From: Verrucomicrobiota bacterium
GTDB lineage: Bacteria; Verrucomicrobiota; Verrucomicrobiia; Chthoniobacterales; UBA10450
Length of the DNA stretch: 34,221 nucleotides
Direction: 5' to 3'
NCBI GenBank assembly: GCA_003221195.1
Contig: QHQO01000175.1
Span: 1-34,221, forward strand
The position numbers and the translations under genes were made by a program. Under the pieces are notes generated by a model that was not told the DNA's origin, did not search any database, and worked only from the letters and a program-made list of their open reading frames with translations. Positions 32,069 to 34,221 of the stretch are shown one piece after another (the first letter of the stretch is position 1; every line of letters starts with the position of its first letter).

Positions 32069-32503
32069 TTGTACCAGCGACTGACGAGAATGATCGTCCT
32101 GTTATCGCTCATTGGGTTTCTAAGAATGGGCGATGTCGCCGAGGCTGGCTCGTTCATGGACTTATTGAAGGCGATCGGGAATTCGATTGCTCATCCGCAA
32201 AAGAAATCAAAAGCGCGCACTAAAAGCACGAAGCAGCCGGGCAGTAAAGATGTAGCATCGGCCAAGCCAACTCTTAGCCCGAGCTCTAGGCCGCCCGACG
32301 AAGACAATGTGCGCGCAGCATCGGCCGCTCCAGAAGCAAAACGCGGAAAAGCCGATGTTCCGTACGCCATTCCGGTTCCAGGAAAACAGGGTTTTGTCAT
32401 CAGCCCGTTCGCGCCCGAGTCAGGTTATATCGATGTCCGCCAGTTTCCGCCCGGAACAGCCGTGAAAGATCCGTTCACGGGGAAGGTTTTTCGGACGCCC
32501 TGA
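32069..32503 (+). CDS. Small secreted protein, unknown function
   Basis: 144 residues from TTG 32069; ATG 32090 is the alternative, but the TTG start gives a proper signal peptide (basic YQRLTR, hydrophobic MIVLLSLIGFL, AEA cleavage). The middle is a Lys/Ser/Pro-rich disordered region (~42-95); the C-terminus is well formed: DVPYAIPVPGKQGFVISPFA, then YIDVRQFPPGTAVKDPFTGKVF. I recall similar short secreted proteins in Verrucomicrobia but no function. A GAGGCG-CTAA-CGCCTC hairpin (32529-32544) lies 26 nt downstream and may end the transcript. Confidence 0.65.
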   Translation: MYQRLTRMIVLLSLIGFLRMGDVAEAGSFMDLLKAIGNSIAHPQKKSKARTKSTKQPGSKDVASAKPTLSPSSRPPDEDNVRAASAAPEAKRGKADVPYAIPVPGKQGFVISPFAPESGYIDVRQFPPGTAVKDPFTGKVFRTP

Positions 32504-32534
32504 TTGCTAAAGGATCGGCAACAACGCTGAGGCG

Positions 32535-32727
32535 CTAACGCCTCGCCGATTCAAGCTCCATAAACGCCGTGAGCTTTTCCTCTGATCGTACAACAAACCT
32601 CGGTCCATTGTCGCGATGCGCGTCAACAATCCAGATCGTTCGTCCTTTGCAATCCGACAATTGCCACGCAGCCCCAACTCCAACCGGCTTTGCTGAGATT
32701 TTCAGCGATGATTTCCCAGTACTTCAC
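32535..32727 (-). pseudogene. Frameshifted 'DEKLTAF' family gene
   Basis: On the - strand GTG at 32727 encodes VKYWEIIAENLSKAGWSWGC and VA; after a one-base shift the next frame continues LSDCKGRTIWIVDAHRDNG then PRFVVRSEEKLTAFMELES and ARR, stop at 32535. The 193-bp length (not a multiple of three) confirms the frameshift. The C-terminal part matches the fragment at 27192-27260, so the window holds two decayed copies of one short-protein family. Confidence 0.65.
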
Positions 32728-32816
32728 GCGGCCCGATTCTGCCTGTTTCGCTCTTCACACAGCAATGACAAAGTGATATATCCGATTCGCAATGAATCAG
32801 ACCACCGCAAATCCTT

Positions 32817-33140
32817 ATGTCGTGCCACAGAAACGCAGATGAAAAAATCAAGGAAGCGATCGCGAAAGGAGAATTCGACAATCTTCCCGGTAAAGGCAAG
32901 CCTCTTGATTTGCGTGCCTATTTTGCCACGCCTGAACATTTAAGAATGAGTTACTCCATCCTGAAGAGCGCAGGCATTATTCCTGAAGAGATGGAACTGC
33001 TGAAACAGATTGAGGGCCTGAAAAAATCTTTGGGTTCGTGCACCAGCCAGATCGAGAAAAGAGCGATTCAAAACCAACTCTCTGAGAAAATCACAAACTT
33101 CAATTTGAGAATGGAACGATACAGGAAAGAACACAGCTAA
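32817..33140 (+). CDS. DUF1992 / DnaJC28-like conserved domain protein
   Basis: 107 residues. NADEKIKEAIAKGEFDNLPGKGKPLDL is the signature of the DUF1992 family (conserved region of DnaJ homologue subfamily C member 28), followed by helices (IIPEEMELLKQIEGLKKSL, EKRAIQNQLSEKITNFNLRMERY). Members are small helical proteins of unknown function, sometimes linked to chaperones. ATG start; the stop lies 22 nt before the first integron-like GTTAGGC. Confidence 0.8.
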   Translation: MSCHRNADEKIKEAIAKGEFDNLPGKGKPLDLRAYFATPEHLRMSYSILKSAGIIPEEMELLKQIEGLKKSLGSCTSQIEKRAIQNQLSEKITNFNLRMERYRKEHS

Positions 33141-33163
33141 CCCGGCACGGATCTTGTGTCTCG

Positions 33164-33715
33164 TTAGGCCTATGCCGCTCTGCGCCGAGAATCAACCTGC
33201 ACAATCAAATGTCTATAAAATCAATTCCTGACGGATTCCACGCCATTACTCTCTACCTATTCGCCCACGGCGCTTCGCGGGTGATTGAGTTCATCTCCGC
33301 GGCATTCGACGGCGAGCTGAGGTTCCGCGAAACCCGGCCAGATGGCGCAATCATGCATGCGACAATGCAAGTCGGAGATTCGATGCTCATGTTGGCCGAC
33401 GCCACTCCACCATTTGGACGGATGCCTGCCTCAATCTATCTCTATGTGCACGACTCCGACGCCTTTATCATTCCGCGCTTAACGCAGGCGGAGTTTCGAT
33501 TTTTCCCATCATGACGTTGCCTTCGGGTGAACGGTATGGGGGCGTCAAAGACCCGTGCGGCCAATATTTGGTGGGTGGCCACCCACGTCGAAGATGTGCC
33601 ACCCGACGAGCAGGAACGGCGCTGGAAACAATTCACAATGCCGTCGATGAACAGTGATCCGAGCAAGGCCTAACCAATCGATGAATCAACTGCCGCCCGC
33701 CGCTGAACTCAAACG
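33164..33715 (+). mobile_element. Integron-type gene cassette 1 (VOC/PhnB-like)
   Basis: Bounded on the left by GTTAGGC (33163-33169) and on the right by attC at 33668-33721, whose first box GCCTAAC is the exact complement of GTTAGGC, as expected when a circular cassette's own ends formed the site. 552 bp between the G|TT cut points, one gene filling most of it, stop codon inside the first attC box. No integrase gene is in the window, so this may be a detached attC cluster or the inner part of a longer array. Confidence 0.6.
33209..33673 (+). pseudogene. VOC-family (PhnB/glyoxalase-like) gene with two compensating frameshifts
   Basis: Frame A encodes MSIKSIPDGFHAITLYLFAH through RMPASIYLYVHDSDA (PhnB-like VOC fold: VIEFISAAFDGELRFRE, MHATMQVGDSMLMLAD). 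Near 33464 the reading shifts to frame B (YHSALNAGGVSIFPIMTLPS, GERYGGVKDPCG), and near 33562 it returns to frame A (NIWWVATHVEDVPPDEQERR, WKQFTMPS), ending at TAA 33671. Frame A alone stops at 33512. Joined, it is a normal ~155-residue VOC protein, so either a recent pseudogene or two sequencing or assembly errors. Confidence 0.8.
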
Positions 33716-33721
33716 TTAGAT
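33668..33721 (+). other. attC-like recombination site 1
   Basis: R'' box GCCTAAC (33668-33674), then CAATC, GATGAATC, a short central part, TGAACTC, AAAC and R' box GTTAGAT (33715-33721): the RYYYAAC...GTTRRRY layout of integron attC sites, with the characteristic GAACTCAAACGTTAGAT right end. 54 bp is at the short limit, and the central stem pairs only weakly. It overlaps the stop of the VOC gene and the start of the next gene. Confidence 0.6.
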
Positions 33722-34203
33722 GTCCAAGCCCGGTGAGTCAGTCGTAAGCATGGACGCAGGTAGGGCGTCGGACTGGCTGCACTTGCTCGCCTTCGGTTGC
33801 GGGTTAGCAGCTGCATCTGCCATTCTCGGAGCCGTCGTCGGTTTCATTTTTCGCGGGCGCATAGTCGCGCAGCTCATCGCAAGCGTTATCGTGAGCATTG
33901 CGTTTTTTGCAGTGCTAGAGTGGCGTCTTGGGGGTTCAGACGAGTGGTCGTGGCGTTATCCCAGTACGAGCTTGGCTTATTTGTTCGTGCCAGCCGTTTT
34001 ACTTATCGGCGCACCCACATTATTCGCAGCACTTTTGGTCGGTCGGTTGTGTATGCGACACAAAAGCATCTAACCAATCGATGAAGGTTCTTAATCAAGG
34101 AAAAAGTGTGTAGCTCCGCCGGCCCCATAAGGATCGGACATTTTTGCCGACTGGGGTTGGGAGGTGGAGCGTCTCTTCGGGCAGTCCGCGCGGTGGTGAT
34201 TAG
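33716..34203 (+). mobile_element. Integron-type gene cassette 2 (small membrane protein)
   Basis: Begins with TTAGAT of the first attC and ends at an R'' box ATCTAAC (34068-34074), the exact complement of its own GTTAGAT start. The second attC shares 16 bp (CTAACCAATCGATGAA) with the first. A third GTTAGGC follows at 34203. The single gene starts within the first site and stops within the second. Confidence 0.55.
33720..34073 (+). CDS. Small membrane protein carried in cassette 2
   Basis: 117 residues with three hydrophobic segments (~22-45, ~47-66, ~87-110), ending in a basic tail (LCMRHKSI). The ATG overlaps the R' box of attC 1 (GTTAG-ATG) and TAA lies in the R'' box of attC 2, a compact arrangement typical of cassettes. 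Two such segments are Gly/Ala-rich (FGCGLAAASAILGAVVGF). No family recognised; many cassette genes are of this kind. Confidence 0.6.
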   Translation: MSKPGESVVSMDAGRASDWLHLLAFGCGLAAASAILGAVVGFIFRGRIVAQLIASVIVSIAFFAVLEWRLGGSDEWSWRYPSTSLAYLFVPAVLLIGAPTLFAALLVGRLCMRHKSI

Positions 34204-34209
34204 TTAGGC
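34068..34209 (+). other. attC-like recombination site 2 (end assignment uncertain)
   Basis: R'' ATCTAAC at 34068-34074 followed by the same CAATCGATGAA as in site 1; the best R' is GTTAGGC at 34203-34209, preceded by GATTA, which pairs with the left AATC. The 142-bp length is at the upper limit of known attC sites, and the right half lacks the usual AACTCAA stretch, so the right border could lie elsewhere. Twelve bases of a possible third cassette remain before the window ends. Confidence 0.45.
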
Positions 34210-34221
34210 AAGCAAGGATCG

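Noticed and set aside
32569-32943. 124-codon + strand frame
   Set aside because: It runs antisense to the decayed gene at 32535-32727 and into the DUF1992 gene; no family features.

Overview
The window reads as a GC-rich Gram-negative soil bacterium, most likely a verrucomicrobium near Chthoniobacterales/Udaeobacter. This rests on a VPDSG-type CTERM surface protein, a secreted YadA-like-head/S74 protein, the short house families seen here, and intergenic oligonucleotide 'word' repeats. The placement is from memory of such genomes, not from a search.

1-11.5 kb is mostly housekeeping on the + strand. It holds a beta-CASP metallo-hydrolase, exonuclease III (xth), a DCC/lipase-maturation-factor fusion, IF-1 (infA), a three-gene DUF883/holin/DUF3618 membrane-stress cluster, two tandem pilus retraction ATPases (PilT/PilU type) and an S74 tail-fibre-like protein. 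A zinc alcohol dehydrogenase follows on the - strand. 11.5-18 kb (- strand) is a MarR-HlyD-RND efflux operon with a perfect 24-bp operator palindrome upstream, then an ArnT-like glycosyltransferase. 18-25 kb (+) is the translation cluster nusA-infB-rbfA-nrnA-truB-ribF. It is preceded by a strong terminator hairpin that probably attenuates nusA, and rimP is absent from its usual place. 25-26.6 kb (-) is an ECF sigma-factor operon.

26.7-34.2 kb is accessory DNA of a very different kind. Two tRNA genes (Gly-GCC and Lys-CTT) are present only as 5' halves, both ending exactly after the anticodon loop. A 26-bp tRNA 3'-end (T-arm plus acceptor) is directly repeated 1.16 kb apart, flanking a VPDSG-CTERM gene. 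Paired direct repeats about one helical turn apart sit beside the tRNA fragments, like integrase arm sites. A PP-loop (PAPS-reductase-like) enzyme starts 1 nt after the second repeat. Decayed fragments of small protein families follow.

The right edge (33.16-34.21 kb) has the grammar of an integron gene-cassette array. There are two cassettes, a VOC/PhnB-like gene with two compensating frameshifts and a small membrane protein. Each begins at GTTRRRY and ends at an RYYYAAC box that is the exact complement of its own start. No integrase is visible in the window.

A second theme is that many gene junctions carry hairpin-forming repeats built from 7-8-nt words, each junction with its own word. They often reach into gene ends and create spurious upstream starts.
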